NCBI GenBank assembly: GCA_012728875.1
Contig: JAAYEF010000029.1
Coordinates: 1-64,000, forward strand
DNA: 64,000 nucleotides
From: Candidatus Cloacimonadota bacterium
GTDB lineage: Bacteria; Cloacimonadota; Cloacimonadia; Cloacimonadales; Cloacimonadaceae
Reading direction: 5' to 3'
Positions 48,338 through 58,819 of the stretch are shown piece by piece. The translations under genes and the position numbers were made by a program. Within the stretch, counting starts at the first letter, position 1; the number at the start of each line of letters is the position of its first letter. Below the pieces are notes generated by a model, which saw nothing but the letters and a program-made list of their open reading frames with translations, had not been told where the DNA came from and did not search any database.

Positions 48338-50794
48338 TTAGAATTTCAGGTTTTTCATATTGAGGGGGCTGAGCATCAGGGTGCTTTCATTGCCAAAGTC
48401 GCGCCACATTTCGTATGCGCGGATATAGTCGTCCAGAATTTCCTCGAGGGCATCGTCGCGCAGACTGGCTCCCAGCGGGTTTGCGTTCATGGTCACCTGC
48501 ATTCCCTTTTTGGAAGTGGTGGCATCCACAAGCTTGATTTCACCTTTGATGCGGGCAATTCTGCGCATCGCTTCAACCGCGGTATCCAAGCCGCCAAGCT
48601 CGTCGATCAAGCCGTTTTCAAGCGCCTGCTGTCCGGTCCAGACTCGTCCCTGCGCAATTTCATGGATTTGATCGTAACTCAGGTTATCACGGCCTTTGTC
48701 CACTTTGCCAACAAATTCCTCGTAAGCAGCTTCGATGTAGTTTTCCATGCGCAAAACTTCGGTTTCGCTCCAGGGGCGATGTGTGGCCCCAAAGTCGGAA
48801 TTGGCGCCCTTTTTCACGGTGCTCCAGTTCACGCCCAGCTTTTCATAAAGGCGCGGGAAAGTGAACATCAGCCCCACCACTCCGATGGAGCCGGTGAGCG
48901 TGGCAGGATCCGCCACAATGTGGTCGGCACCGCAGGAAATGTAGTATCCGCCGGAAGCCGCCGCTCCAGCCATGGAGACCACCACGGGCTTGAAATTCTC
49001 TTTTTGAGCCAGTTCAAGCTCGCGCAGGATGATGTCGGAAGCCTGGGCAGAACCGCCGCCGCTGTCAACCCTCAGGATTATTCCTTTGTAGAGCGGGTTT
49101 TTGCGGGCTTCACGGATCAGTTTCACCGTGTTCTCATGAGCGATTTTTTTGCCGGGGTCGCCTTTTCCCATCACGATGTCGCCCTGGGCATAAATCACTG
49201 CCACCATGCTTTCGCGCGGTTTGTGCCAGGTGTAGTCCACATAGTTGGGAATCTTTTTGAGGCTTTTGCCAAAACCGAAATCCGCTTTCAGGGTCTTGTC
49301 GAGTTCATCTTCATAGATGATTTTGTCGATCAATCCTGCATCCAGCGCATCGGTGGACAAAAAGTAGGGTCCCGCATCCACGAGCTTGGTAAAAGAGGAT
49401 TTCAGCTTTTCACCGCGTCCGGCTTCCACTCCGTCCACCATTTGACCGAAAATGCTGTCCAAGAGAGTATCGTAGGATTCGCGCTCGGCTTCGGTCATCT
49501 CGGTTTCGGAGAACATGTTGCCGGCATTTTTATATTTGTGGCTGCGGAAATTCAGCACGTCCACACCCACTTTGTCCAAAAGTTCGGCAAAATAGGGGCT
49601 GTTGATTGCCATACCGCGCAGATCAACCATTCCCAGGGGGTTGAGATAGATGGCGTCTGCCACGGAGGCGGCAAACATATAGCTGCCGTTGCTGATGTTG
49701 TTGTAGTAGAAACTCACCTTTTTGCCGCTGGCTTTGAAGTCCTGAATCGCTTCGGTGAATTCCTGCAAAAGGGCAAAAGAGCTGCTAAAGCTGGGGTTTT
49801 TGAACACGATGCCCTGTACGCTGGAGTCGTTTTTCGCCTTTTTCACATCCTGGATCAGGGTTTCGATGCTTTTGGTCTTGGAATCCATGATCCTGATGTT
49901 GCCCAGGGAATACTTCGGCGCCACATAGGTTTTCACGTCGCCATCCAGCTTCATTGAATACCATTTCTCTTTTTGCATGCCCAAAAATGGACGGAACATG
50001 TTGTCGGACAGATAGATATAGGGAGCCAAGCTACCCTTGCTGCCCTTTTGGAAGTTCGAGAGCGTTCCCAGTTCGGTTTTGTTCAGGCTGAGGCTGAAAT
50101 TGAGCATGGCGGTTTTTTTGTCAAAATTGTAGCCGCCGCCGATGTTCAAGCCATCCAGCAGTCTGGTTTGCACGCCCAGGGCCAAGTCGTTCACCTTGTA
50201 GGAGCCGCCGTCCTTGTCATAATCCAGATCTGCGCTGAGCTCCAGGCGCTGTTCCCATCCGGGATTCACAAACGCCAGCGGACGCAGGGAAAGCCCACCA
50301 TGGTAGGCGGGGGATTCGTTGTCAACGTTGTCGAGTCTGAAAGCCAGCGAAGTGGATTTGTGGGGCCTCCAGGTGAGCGCACTGCGCCAGTCAGCTTCGC
50401 CGATTTGGCTGTTTTTCCATCTCAGCGAGGTTCCGATGTAAAGATTTCGCCAGATGGGGCTTCCCATCGCCAAAGTGTGGTGTGACTGGGAATTATCAAG
50501 TTCGTCCACACCGTGTTCAAACACATAACTCAAGTTTTTCATATTGGCAAACAGCCAATAGTGATCCTGAATTTTCATGCTTTCCGCGCCCTGTGCCCAG
50601 CCAAAACCGCTGGAATTCTCGGTTCCCAAAAGGGATGGGTTCACAAGTGGCGTAAAAAGGTTTTCTGTGCTCGCACTGGGCCAGTCCAAGGCTCCCAGAT
50701 CCAAGTCTTGGTGGGTCCGGGGATTGCTCTGTTGGGCAAAAGCCAGCGCCGGAATGATGATCAGGAGCAGCAGGCTCCACATTCCTTTTTTCAT
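48338..50794 (-). CDS. sppA: Signal peptide peptidase SppA (S49) with N-terminal outer-membrane-beta-barrel-like domain
   Basis: Signal peptide MKKGMWSLLLLIIIPALAFA; barrel-like N-terminus (VNPSLLGTENSSGFGWAQG...); S49: GIVFKNPSFSSSF, HKYKNAGNMFSE, ILRVDSGGGSAQASD, MAGAAASGGYYISCGADHIVA. Confidence 0.88.
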   Translation of the reverse strand: MKKGMWSLLLLIIIPALAFAQQSNPRTHQDLDLGALDWPSASTENLFTPLVNPSLLGTENSSGFGWAQGAESMKIQDHYWLFANMKNLSYVFEHGVDELDNSQSHHTLAMGSPIWRNLYIGTSLRWKNSQIGEADWRSALTWRPHKSTSLAFRLDNVDNESPAYHGGLSLRPLAFVNPGWEQRLELSADLDYDKDGGSYKVNDLALGVQTRLLDGLNIGGGYNFDKKTAMLNFSLSLNKTELGTLSNFQKGSKGSLAPYIYLSDNMFRPFLGMQKEKWYSMKLDGDVKTYVAPKYSLGNIRIMDSKTKSIETLIQDVKKAKNDSSVQGIVFKNPSFSSSFALLQEFTEAIQDFKASGKKVSFYYNNISNGSYMFAASVADAIYLNPLGMVDLRGMAINSPYFAELLDKVGVDVLNFRSHKYKNAGNMFSETEMTEAERESYDTLLDSIFGQMVDGVEAGRGEKLKSSFTKLVDAGPYFLSTDALDAGLIDKIIYEDELDKTLKADFGFGKSLKKIPNYVDYTWHKPRESMVAVIYAQGDIVMGKGDPGKKIAHENTVKLIREARKNPLYKGIILRVDSGGGSAQASDIILRELELAQKENFKPVVVSMAGAAASGGYYISCGADHIVADPATLTGSIGVVGLMFTFPRLYEKLGVNWSTVKKGANSDFGATHRPWSETEVLRMENYIEAAYEEFVGKVDKGRDNLSYDQIHEIAQGRVWTGQQALENGLIDELGGLDTAVEAMRRIARIKGEIKLVDATTSKKGMQVTMNANPLGASLRDDALEEILDDYIRAYEMWRDFGNESTLMLSPLNMKNLKF

Positions 50795-50907
50795 TAAAAC
50801 CTCCAGGTTTTGATATCTATTTTTGGATAATTTAGTCAAAGCAGACTGATATGAGTAATGAAACTTTTCTTTTTTCATGGCTCATTTGTTGTCAATCAAA
50901 AAAATCA

Positions 50908-51756
50908 TTATTGCAATTCCCGGCGCTTGTAAAGAACTGCACCCAAGATTCCAAGAACTGCGCTCAGCCCGATTTTCAAGGCACTGGTGGTGGAAAAAAT
51001 ATCCCGCCAATTCGCCCGAACGAGACTTGCAAGGCTGGAACTTGTGTATTTACCCGTGAGGAGAAAACTGCTCACATTCAGGTCCACCATCATCGACAAG
51101 CCCTCCATCAAAGAAGGTATCTGCCAGCCAACCATGTAGTTAATGGTTTGCCGCACGATTTCAATCCCCAGCAGGCAGAGGAAACCCAGCAGGATGGATT
51201 TGCGCTTGAAGAGTCCGGAAAAAAACCACGCCAGGGAGCTTAGAAACAGGATGCTCAGCGAGGCGGAAATGAAGGATTGAAGCCAGCCGGTCATCCCCAA
51301 GGCAAAGGATGGGATTGAATAAAGCCCTGACCAAAGGCTGAGAACCAGAGCGTGCACAAGCGAAACCACACCAAACAGTAGGATGGGACCAAAATTGGAG
51401 AACAGATATTTCACACCCACGATCTTCAGAAAAGAAGCGGGTTGGGAGAAATGGAAGATCTGGCAACGTTGCTTGTGGTCGCTGTTGAGCATGGATTCCG
51501 CCAAAACGATCCCGGACATCGCATGCAAGAATGCCAAAGCGATGGTCACAGACATCGTTACCCAATAGGGCGCCTGCAATCCGATCCCCTGCAAAACAAG
51601 CATGGGATGCGGAGCCGGGTCACTGCGCTTGATGAGGACGATCAAATATGACACAAGCACCGTAACATAGATCAGGATTACAAATAGCAGCGGCGCCATA
51701 AGAGATTTCCAATGGGTTTGCCATTCTTTTTTCAGCAGAGCTTTACACTGTTTCAT
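50908..51756 (-). CDS. ABC transporter permease (ABC-2-like)
   Basis: MKQCKALLKKEWQTHW start at 51756; about six hydrophobic helices; adjacent to the ATPase gene. Confidence 0.8.
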   Translation of the reverse strand: MKQCKALLKKEWQTHWKSLMAPLLFVILIYVTVLVSYLIVLIKRSDPAPHPMLVLQGIGLQAPYWVTMSVTIALAFLHAMSGIVLAESMLNSDHKQRCQIFHFSQPASFLKIVGVKYLFSNFGPILLFGVVSLVHALVLSLWSGLYSIPSFALGMTGWLQSFISASLSILFLSSLAWFFSGLFKRKSILLGFLCLLGIEIVRQTINYMVGWQIPSLMEGLSMMVDLNVSSFLLTGKYTSSSLASLVRANWRDIFSTTSALKIGLSAVLGILGAVLYKRRELQ

Positions 51757-52600
51757 TTGAACCTCCCACTTCGGAAAGAAAGATGTCTGCCAGATCCGGT
51801 CTGTCATATTCGGCGCCTTCAATATTCACGCCTGAATCCAAAATGACACTGCTGCTGCCCAGGGCTCGAGAAATCACGCGTGGATTGAATGCCAGAAGTT
51901 CCTGCTCGCGTTCGCGCGGCAGGCTTACAATCCGCCGGCTGTTTTTGAGGGTTTCCAAGTCTTCATGCAAAACCACCCTGCCCTGATCCAAAAAGATAAC
52001 TTCCTGCAAAAGACCTTCCACCTCCTCGGCTTGGTGGGTCGAGATCAGGATGGTCTTTGTTTCGTCGAAAAATTCGCCCAAAATGGTGTTGAAAAATTCC
52101 TTTCTGAAGGCGATGTCCAAGCCCAAAGTGGGTTCATCCAAAAGCAGATATTTCACATCCAGGGAAAGCGTGATCAAAAGATAGAGCTTGGTTTTCATGC
52201 CCTTTGAGAGCTTCCCCACCTTCTGTTTGTGAGGCAGATTGCTGATGGAAAAAAGCTTCTGAGCGCGGTCTTCGTTCCAGTTGGGATTCATGCCGCGCAC
52301 ATAGTCCAGGCTCTGTTTCACGGTGAGGCGGTCGTCCAAACCGCTGACGTCTGGAATGAACGCCACATCCTTGAACACGCGATGATCCAGATGCTTCACT
52401 TCCATCCCACCCAGGTTCACGCTGCCTTCATGCTTCAAAAGCCCAAGCATGCAGCGCAGCAGGGTGGATTTTCCGGCACCGTTTTTGCCCAAAAGGCCGA
52501 TCATCTTGCCGCGTCCAAGGCTGAGATTCACGTTGTCCAGCGCCTTGAGCTTGCCGTAGTGTTTGCTGAGATTTTCCACGCGATAAACGTATTCACTCAT
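51743..52600 (-). CDS. ABC transporter ATP-binding protein
   Basis: GLLGKNGAGKSTLLRCMLG, LSKGMKTKLYLL, YLLLDEPTLGLD. Confidence 0.93.
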   Translation of the reverse strand: MSEYVYRVENLSKHYGKLKALDNVNLSLGRGKMIGLLGKNGAGKSTLLRCMLGLLKHEGSVNLGGMEVKHLDHRVFKDVAFIPDVSGLDDRLTVKQSLDYVRGMNPNWNEDRAQKLFSISNLPHKQKVGKLSKGMKTKLYLLITLSLDVKYLLLDEPTLGLDIAFRKEFFNTILGEFFDETKTILISTHQAEEVEGLLQEVIFLDQGRVVLHEDLETLKNSRRIVSLPREREQELLAFNPRVISRALGSSSVILDSGVNIEGAEYDRPDLADIFLSEVGGSNETV

Positions 52601-52967
52601 CTTTTTCTCCATATATTTCTTTAATCATTTTCAAAACATCCTCAAAGGGGACTTGGAGCTGTTGTGCCCGCTGCAAAGCAGGCTCCAACTCTTCCTCAAT
52701 AAAAGCGCCGGATCGATTCTTGATGATGAGATCGCGGGCGCCCGGGCTCACAAAGATCCCCACTCCGCGGCGTTTATACAAAACACCTTCATCCACCAGG
52801 CTGCCCAGCGCATTGCCAACCGTCAAAGGGTTGAGCTCATACTGGCGTGCCAATTCACGGATTGAAGGTATCGCGGCTTCCTCGGGGATCCGTTCTTCCA
52901 ATATCTGCTCTTCGATGTGTTTGCGAAGCTGCAGATAAAGCGGCGATTCGTTGTTGAATAGTTTCAT
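52593..52967 (-). CDS. GntR family (YtrA-like) transcriptional regulator
   Basis: PLYLQLRKHIEEQILEERIPEEAAIPSIRELARQYELNPLTVGNALGSLVDEGVLYKRRGVGIFV. Confidence 0.92.
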   Translation of the reverse strand: MKLFNNESPLYLQLRKHIEEQILEERIPEEAAIPSIRELARQYELNPLTVGNALGSLVDEGVLYKRRGVGIFVSPGARDLIIKNRSGAFIEEELEPALQRAQQLQVPFEDVLKMIKEIYGEKDE

Positions 52968-53262
52968 AAGCACCTTTGTGATATTCAGTTATCTTAAGCT
53001 GTCTCAGTGTCATGGTCATCTAATACACCAACACGTTTTCTGTCAAGCGATTTTTTGGGATATTTGGGATTTATCAGGGCATAAATTTATGTATCTCACA
53101 TTGTCACAGTGAGTTATGTATATGTAGAAATATCTGAAAGGGTTTCCAAAGTTTCATTCTGTGAAGCCGAATGATGTATTTAGAAAAGAGCAAGTATTGG
53201 AAAACTGGCTGCTCAAAAAAGCCAAGCACGATAAACTGGTCCCCACAAAAACGGAATTTATC

Positions 53263-53290
53263 TTGACAGATAGAGCCGAATAAATAGAAT
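53263..53290 (+). promoter_or_regulatory. Sigma70-like promoter upstream of the GNAT gene
   Basis: TTGACA (53263-53268) - 16 nt - TAGAAT (53285-53290). Confidence 0.65.
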
Positions 53291-53396
53291 TATCCAAGAT
53301 TTGAATCTTGGGTTTCAGCTTGTTGCAAACTCAAGCAATCTTGCTGATGATTAATGCCTCCATCATATTTATTTGCAAGTCATTAAGGAGAGAAAG

Positions 53397-54005
53397 ATGA
53401 AGTATTTCAGGAAGATGATTGGCCCAAAGTGCTATCTTTCACCCATCTCGCTGGATGATACCGAGCGCTATACGGAGTGGGTGAACGATATGGAGATTGG
53501 TCAATTCATGTTGTTTTCCGCCACAGTTTTCGATCTCGACCGGGAGCGTGAAGCCCTGCAAAAGCTGATGAAAGATACTGTTTCCTTTGCCATTGTTGAA
53601 AACGATACGAATAAAGCTGTGGGAAACAGCGGCCTTTTCGGCATCAGCGAAATTCATCGCCATGCAGAATTCGGCTGCTTTATTGGCGACAAAAGCTATT
53701 GGAACCGGGGCTTCGGCACCGAAGCCACCGCCCTGACCCTGGATTATGGCTTCAACGTTTTGAACCTGAAAAACATCTTTTTGCATGTGGTGGAATACAA
53801 TCGCCGAGCCATCCGCTGCTATGAAAAAGTAGGCTTCAAACTGGTTGGAAAACACCGGAAATATATCTTCATGGCGGGTGAATATCACGATATTTTGATC
53901 TATGACATCCTTGCCAGCGAATTTGAAAGCCCTTATGTGAACAAACTTTTTGCCCAAAGCACCAGCGAAGACGCGGGAAGAGGAAAGATCAGCATTGAGC
54001 CTTAA
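53397..54005 (+). CDS. GNAT family N-acetyltransferase
   Basis: AEFGCFIGDKSYWNRGFGTEATALTLDYGFNVLNLKNIFLHVVEYNRRAIRCYEKVGFKLVG. Confidence 0.92.
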   Translation: MKYFRKMIGPKCYLSPISLDDTERYTEWVNDMEIGQFMLFSATVFDLDREREALQKLMKDTVSFAIVENDTNKAVGNSGLFGISEIHRHAEFGCFIGDKSYWNRGFGTEATALTLDYGFNVLNLKNIFLHVVEYNRRAIRCYEKVGFKLVGKHRKYIFMAGEYHDILIYDILASEFESPYVNKLFAQSTSEDAGRGKISIEP

Positions 54006-54172
54006 GCTTGGCTTGAGCCACAGTCTTGAACAGCCTTTTGCCTCAAAAAGCCCTGGGCTTGGATGCTGCGTCTAATGCATCCAAGGGTAAAAATTGCTGT
54101 ATTTCCAGTGGCCATAGCATTTAACACCCATCCAGACTTGCATTTCATCAAGAATGATTAGATCACCAAAAC

Positions 54173-55297
54173 ATGTTTAACAAGATCAAAGGTCAAAACG
54201 GAGCCATTTCAAACCTGAAGGCAGCCATCGCCAACCAGCGTGTTGCACAGGCATACCTGTTTCACGGCGGTCCGGGCACGGGAAAATTTACAACCGCACT
54301 GGGGTTTGGCATGGCTTTGAACTGCCTGGCTCAAAGTGAATACCGCCCCTGCGGACAGTGTTCTTCCTGCCGCAAATTTCTGGCCTTGGACCATCCCGAT
54401 TTGCTCTACGTCTTTCCTTCTTCAAACCTGAAATTGAGCCTTGAAGGAGAGATTGGAAACCCTGAAGCAAGAAAGGAATATGACGAATATATGCAGTTGA
54501 AGCGCGAAAGCCCCTGGGAGCAATATCGCTTCAGCACAAACACCATGATCCGCATCGAAAGCATAAACTGGCTGATCCGGCGTTTGAGCCTCAGCGTCCA
54601 TGAAGCCAGACGCAGGCTCTGTTTGATCGAAAACGCAGACCAGATGAACACCGAATCTCAAAACGCTTTTCTAAAGACCCTGGAGGAGCCTCCTGCGGAT
54701 ACGGTGATCATCCTGACCAGCAGCCAGCCCTCAAAGCTGCTTCCCACGGTGGTTTCACGCTGCCAGCCTCTCCGATTTCAGGATTTGGCGCCCGGGGTGA
54801 TGGAAGACGTGCTGTGCGATGAATTCCACATCCCCCGCGAACAAGCCAGAGCCGCAGCCCACATCAGTGCTGGCAACATCAAGCGCGCCATCCGCTTTGC
54901 TCAAAATGAAAGCTCCGAACTGCGCGCCCAAGCTTTCGAGATTTTGCAGATGACTTCCGAAGGCAAAGACCTGGCTTTGTTTCGCTACATCCAGGCTCTG
55001 CCCAAAAGCTTCAATGCAGAAAGCGCCATCGGGGTTTTGCGCTATATCGAAATGTTCATTGGCGATCTGGCTTTGATTGCCGACGCACCCCAGCAGATCG
55101 TTAATATCGACAAAGAGGATTTTCTGAAATCCCTGAGGGAAAAGCTTGCCGGGATTGACCCCGCCGAACTCGGTGACCGCATTCTGGATTTCACCAAAAC
55201 CGTTGAAGACTACACCCGCAGGCTGCAGGGAAACATAAACCCCCGGCTGGTGATGATCAACATGTGCACACACCTGAAAAAGCTGCTGAGCCCATAA
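54173..55297 (+). CDS. holB: DNA polymerase III delta' subunit
   Basis: AYLFHGGPGTGKFTTALGFG, CGQCSSCRKFLALDHPDLLYV, NTESQNAFLKTLEEPPADTVIIL. Confidence 0.88.
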   Translation: MFNKIKGQNGAISNLKAAIANQRVAQAYLFHGGPGTGKFTTALGFGMALNCLAQSEYRPCGQCSSCRKFLALDHPDLLYVFPSSNLKLSLEGEIGNPEARKEYDEYMQLKRESPWEQYRFSTNTMIRIESINWLIRRLSLSVHEARRRLCLIENADQMNTESQNAFLKTLEEPPADTVIILTSSQPSKLLPTVVSRCQPLRFQDLAPGVMEDVLCDEFHIPREQARAAAHISAGNIKRAIRFAQNESSELRAQAFEILQMTSEGKDLALFRYIQALPKSFNAESAIGVLRYIEMFIGDLALIADAPQQIVNIDKEDFLKSLREKLAGIDPAELGDRILDFTKTVEDYTRRLQGNINPRLVMINMCTHLKKLLSP

Positions 55298-55305
55298 AAA
55301 ACCAG

Positions 55306-56868
55306 ATGACAGAACAAAAACTCATCCGCAATATCAGCATGATGTCTGTCGCCATATTTTTCAGCCGCGTTCTGGGGTTGGTGCGCGATCAGCTCATGGC
55401 GTTTTATTTTGGAACCACCTTTTTGAACGACGCCTTCGTGGTGGGATTCAAAATTCCCAACCTTCTGCGCAGCCTCTTTGGAGAAGGTGCTCTGTCTGCG
55501 TCCTTTGTGCCAATTTACAACGAAATCGGAATCAAGGAAAGCCGTCACCGTCAAATCAATTTCGCGCTGCAGGTTTTGGGCATCTTAACTTTCTTTCTAT
55601 TGATTCTCACTGCGATTGGAATCGCCGCAGCCCCGTGGATCGTGAAGCTGCTGTACCCCGGATTGGCTCCAGAGACCACCAGCCTTGCCATCGTCCTCAC
55701 CCGCATCATGTTTCCCTATCTTTTGTGGATCGGGCTTTCCTCCACCCTGATCGCCATTCTGAATTCCCACGACAAGTTTTTCCTCACCGGGCTGTCTTCC
55801 GGGCTTTTGAACCTCGGGATGATCTTCAGCATGGTGCTGCCCCGTTATGCTTTTGGCTTGGAGGGTGTGGCGCTGGTGAAATGGGCTGCCTGGGGCGTTT
55901 TTGGTGGCGGATTGCTGCAAACCTTGATCAACTTTCCCTATCTGAAACAGCTTGGCTATCCTCTGAAAATTTTCGTGCGTTTTGGCGGTGAAGCGCTTAA
56001 AACAATGTGGACGCGCTTCATTCCTTCCCTGATCGGAGTGGGCATCCGGGAAATCAATTTGGTTGCAGACAGCCTGATGGCGTCGTTTTTGGCGGTGGGC
56101 AGCATCTCCGCACTGGAATATGGCTATCGGCTGTTTCAGTTTCCTTTGGGAATGTTCGCCATCTCCACCGGGACGGTGCTTTTACCCACATATTCAAGAC
56201 TGATGACGCATGGCGACTGGGATGGGCTTTCCAAAAACCTGAGACTGGCGGCGGTGAACCTGACCTATATCATGCTGCCGGTCACGACCCTGATCGTCGC
56301 GCTGGGCCCAGATGCGGTCAAAATCGTTTTTCAGCGCGGAGCCTTCGATGCCACAGCCAGCCTCTGGACCGAACAGGCCTTGATCTTCTACAGCCTGGGG
56401 CTCATCTTTTTCAGCTTCAACCAAGCTCTCACGCCGCTTTTTTATGCAAACAAGGATACCCGCACCCCCATGCGCATCGCCGCCGCAATGGTGACTCTGA
56501 ATATAGTATTGAATTTGATTTTGATGCAGTTCATGCAGCATCGCGGACTGGCTTTTGCCACCTCCATCACCGGGATGGTAAACTTTGCCGTTCAGTTCCA
56601 TCTGATCCGCAAGAAAATGCCCGAAATCAGTTTTGCCGGCATTGTCCCCAATATATTGAAGACCCTCGCCATCTGCGTGGTGATGCTTTTCCTTCTCTTG
56701 GGCGCGGAGCGGCTCATCCCCGTGCAGGGTTTTTGGCAGCGGTTGGGCAAACTCGCCGGACTGAGCATCGCCAGCATTCTGTATTTTTATGGAGCCGGTC
56801 TCCTCTTAAAACTGGACTTTCTGCCTGAAGCCGCCGCCCGCCTATGGAAAAGATTCCCGAAAAAATAG
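55306..56868 (+). CDS. murJ: Lipid II flippase MurJ
   Basis: SRVLGLVRDQLMAFYFG, NDAFVVGFKIPNLLRSLFGEGALSASFVPIY. Confidence 0.93.
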   Translation: MTEQKLIRNISMMSVAIFFSRVLGLVRDQLMAFYFGTTFLNDAFVVGFKIPNLLRSLFGEGALSASFVPIYNEIGIKESRHRQINFALQVLGILTFFLLILTAIGIAAAPWIVKLLYPGLAPETTSLAIVLTRIMFPYLLWIGLSSTLIAILNSHDKFFLTGLSSGLLNLGMIFSMVLPRYAFGLEGVALVKWAAWGVFGGGLLQTLINFPYLKQLGYPLKIFVRFGGEALKTMWTRFIPSLIGVGIREINLVADSLMASFLAVGSISALEYGYRLFQFPLGMFAISTGTVLLPTYSRLMTHGDWDGLSKNLRLAAVNLTYIMLPVTTLIVALGPDAVKIVFQRGAFDATASLWTEQALIFYSLGLIFFSFNQALTPLFYANKDTRTPMRIAAAMVTLNIVLNLILMQFMQHRGLAFATSITGMVNFAVQFHLIRKKMPEISFAGIVPNILKTLAICVVMLFLLLGAERLIPVQGFWQRLGKLAGLSIASILYFYGAGLLLKLDFLPEAAARLWKRFPKK

Positions 56869-58655
56869 AGAAAAAACTGCATCTTTTGCCAGAACAGCCG
56901 GGGATCTATCTCTGGAAAGATGCGGACGGCAGGGTGATCTATGTGGGCAAAGCGCTTTCGCTGAAAAACCGCATTCGCTCATATCTGAGCACACCGGAAA
57001 AGGATGTCAAAACCCGCCTGCTGATGAGCCAGGCACAGGATCTGGACTACATCATCACCCTTTCCGAAAAAGACGCCTTCCTTTTGGAAACCACCTTGGT
57101 GAAGCGGCACCGTCCCAAATACAACATTCTGCTCAAAGACGACAAACGCTATCCCTTCGTGAAAATCACCTCGGCGGAACCCTTTCCCCGCCTGATCCTG
57201 ACCAGAGACCGGGTTGAAGATGGTTCCAGATATTTCGGACCATACACCGATGTGAAATCGCTGCGCCTCACTCTGCGCAATTTTGAATGGGTCTTCCCCA
57301 TCCGAACCTGCAAACGCGAAATCCCGGCAGACAAGGTTCGCTACAAAAAAGCCTGCATCAACTATCAGCTTGGAAAATGCCTGGCGCCCTGCATCGGAGC
57401 GGTTTCACAGGAAGAATATCTGCGCGTGGTGAAAAGGTTGGTGGCTTTTTTTGAAGGACGCCACCAGGAAGTTTTGGAAGAGCTGCGCGCTGAAATGAAT
57501 CAACAATCCGAAAACTTGGAATTTGAACAGGCGGCCAAAAGCAGAGATAGAATTCAAGCCATCGAACGCATCCAAAAGCGCCAGGTGGTGCATTCCATCG
57601 AAGCGCGAAACCTCGATGTGATCGGCTTTTACCAGGAGGAAAATGTGGCTGTGGCGGCGGTGCTGCGAATCATGAATGGAATGGTGGTAAACCGCGAGGA
57701 CTATCCCCTGAGCAATGTGTCAAACATTGAATCTCAGGACGTTTTGGCGGCTTTCATCAAACTGTATTATGCGGATAAGGACATGCTGCCCGAGGAGATT
57801 TTGCTTCCCTTGGAACCCTCTGACTTTGATGAACTTCAAACCTGGCTGAAAGGCAGGCTGCACCTTCCTCAACGTGGTGACAAAAGCCACCTGCTGGCCA
57901 TGGCAAAACGCAATGCTTTCCAACTGGTGGAAGAACGCAAACTGGCCCATATCCGGCGCGCGAACCGCACCATCTTTCCGGTTCAGGAATTGAAGGAAAA
58001 GCTGGCTCTGCCAAAGCTGCCGCGCAAAATGGTCTGCCTGGATATTTCCACCATCCAAGGTTCGAACATGGTTTCCTCCGCTGTGTTTTTTGAAAACGGC
58101 AAACCCAAAAAGAGTTTCTACCGGCGTTTCATCATTCGTGAAATTGACACTCAAAACGACTATGCCGCATTGCAGGAAACCCTTTCCCGCTTTTTGGAGG
58201 AAACCCACAAGAATGAAGCCATGCTGCCCGACCTCATCATCATCGACGGCGGCAAAGGTCAGCTTTCAGCCTGCAAAAAGGTTTTGGACAGTTCCGAACA
58301 TTCAGACATTCCGATCCTTTCCCTGGCAGAGCGGGCGGAGGAGGTTTTCCTGCCCGGACGCTCGGACTCGATAACCCTGCCGCGTTCATCGGCATCACTG
58401 CGCCTATTGATTGCCATCCGCGATGAAGCACACCGTTTTGCCATCACTTTCCACCGTTCCCGGCGCTCCAAACGCACGCTGCTGAGCGAATTGGAAGATA
58501 TCCCGGGTGTGGGTGAACACACCAAGTTCCTGCTGCTCAAGCAATTTGGCTCGGTGGAGGGAGTGCGCAAAGCCGAAGTGGACCAACTGATGACGGTGAA
58601 GGGCATTGGCCGCCAAAGGGCGTTACAAATCTACGAGCATTATCATAGCAGTTAA
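56844..58655 (+). CDS. uvrC: Excinuclease ABC subunit C
   Basis: LPEQPGIYLWKDADGRVIYVGKALSLKNRIRSYL (GIY-YIG), FECDIS-equivalent CLDISTIQGSN, DGGKGQLSA, C-terminal HhH. Confidence 0.95.
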   Translation: MEKIPEKIEKKLHLLPEQPGIYLWKDADGRVIYVGKALSLKNRIRSYLSTPEKDVKTRLLMSQAQDLDYIITLSEKDAFLLETTLVKRHRPKYNILLKDDKRYPFVKITSAEPFPRLILTRDRVEDGSRYFGPYTDVKSLRLTLRNFEWVFPIRTCKREIPADKVRYKKACINYQLGKCLAPCIGAVSQEEYLRVVKRLVAFFEGRHQEVLEELRAEMNQQSENLEFEQAAKSRDRIQAIERIQKRQVVHSIEARNLDVIGFYQEENVAVAAVLRIMNGMVVNREDYPLSNVSNIESQDVLAAFIKLYYADKDMLPEEILLPLEPSDFDELQTWLKGRLHLPQRGDKSHLLAMAKRNAFQLVEERKLAHIRRANRTIFPVQELKEKLALPKLPRKMVCLDISTIQGSNMVSSAVFFENGKPKKSFYRRFIIREIDTQNDYAALQETLSRFLEETHKNEAMLPDLIIIDGGKGQLSACKKVLDSSEHSDIPILSLAERAEEVFLPGRSDSITLPRSSASLRLLIAIRDEAHRFAITFHRSRRSKRTLLSELEDIPGVGEHTKFLLLKQFGSVEGVRKAEVDQLMTVKGIGRQRALQIYEHYHSS

Positions 58656-58819
58656 TTATTTCCTCTCATTTGCATCCGGGTCATTGAAATTCTTTTTTGC
58701 AACCCTCACTTGTATTGTCAGTTACAGTTCTGAAAATAATTTTCGTTATTTCTTGACAAAAAAAGCCTTTGGTTTTTGTTGAATTCAATTAAACAAAAAG
58801 TATTGAATTGAGGTGAGTT

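Noticed and set aside
53170-53265. Short ORF (~31 aa) in the 53.0-53.4 kb intergenic region
   Set aside because: Too short, no ribosome binding site or conservation evidence; the region is better explained by the promoter at 53263-53290
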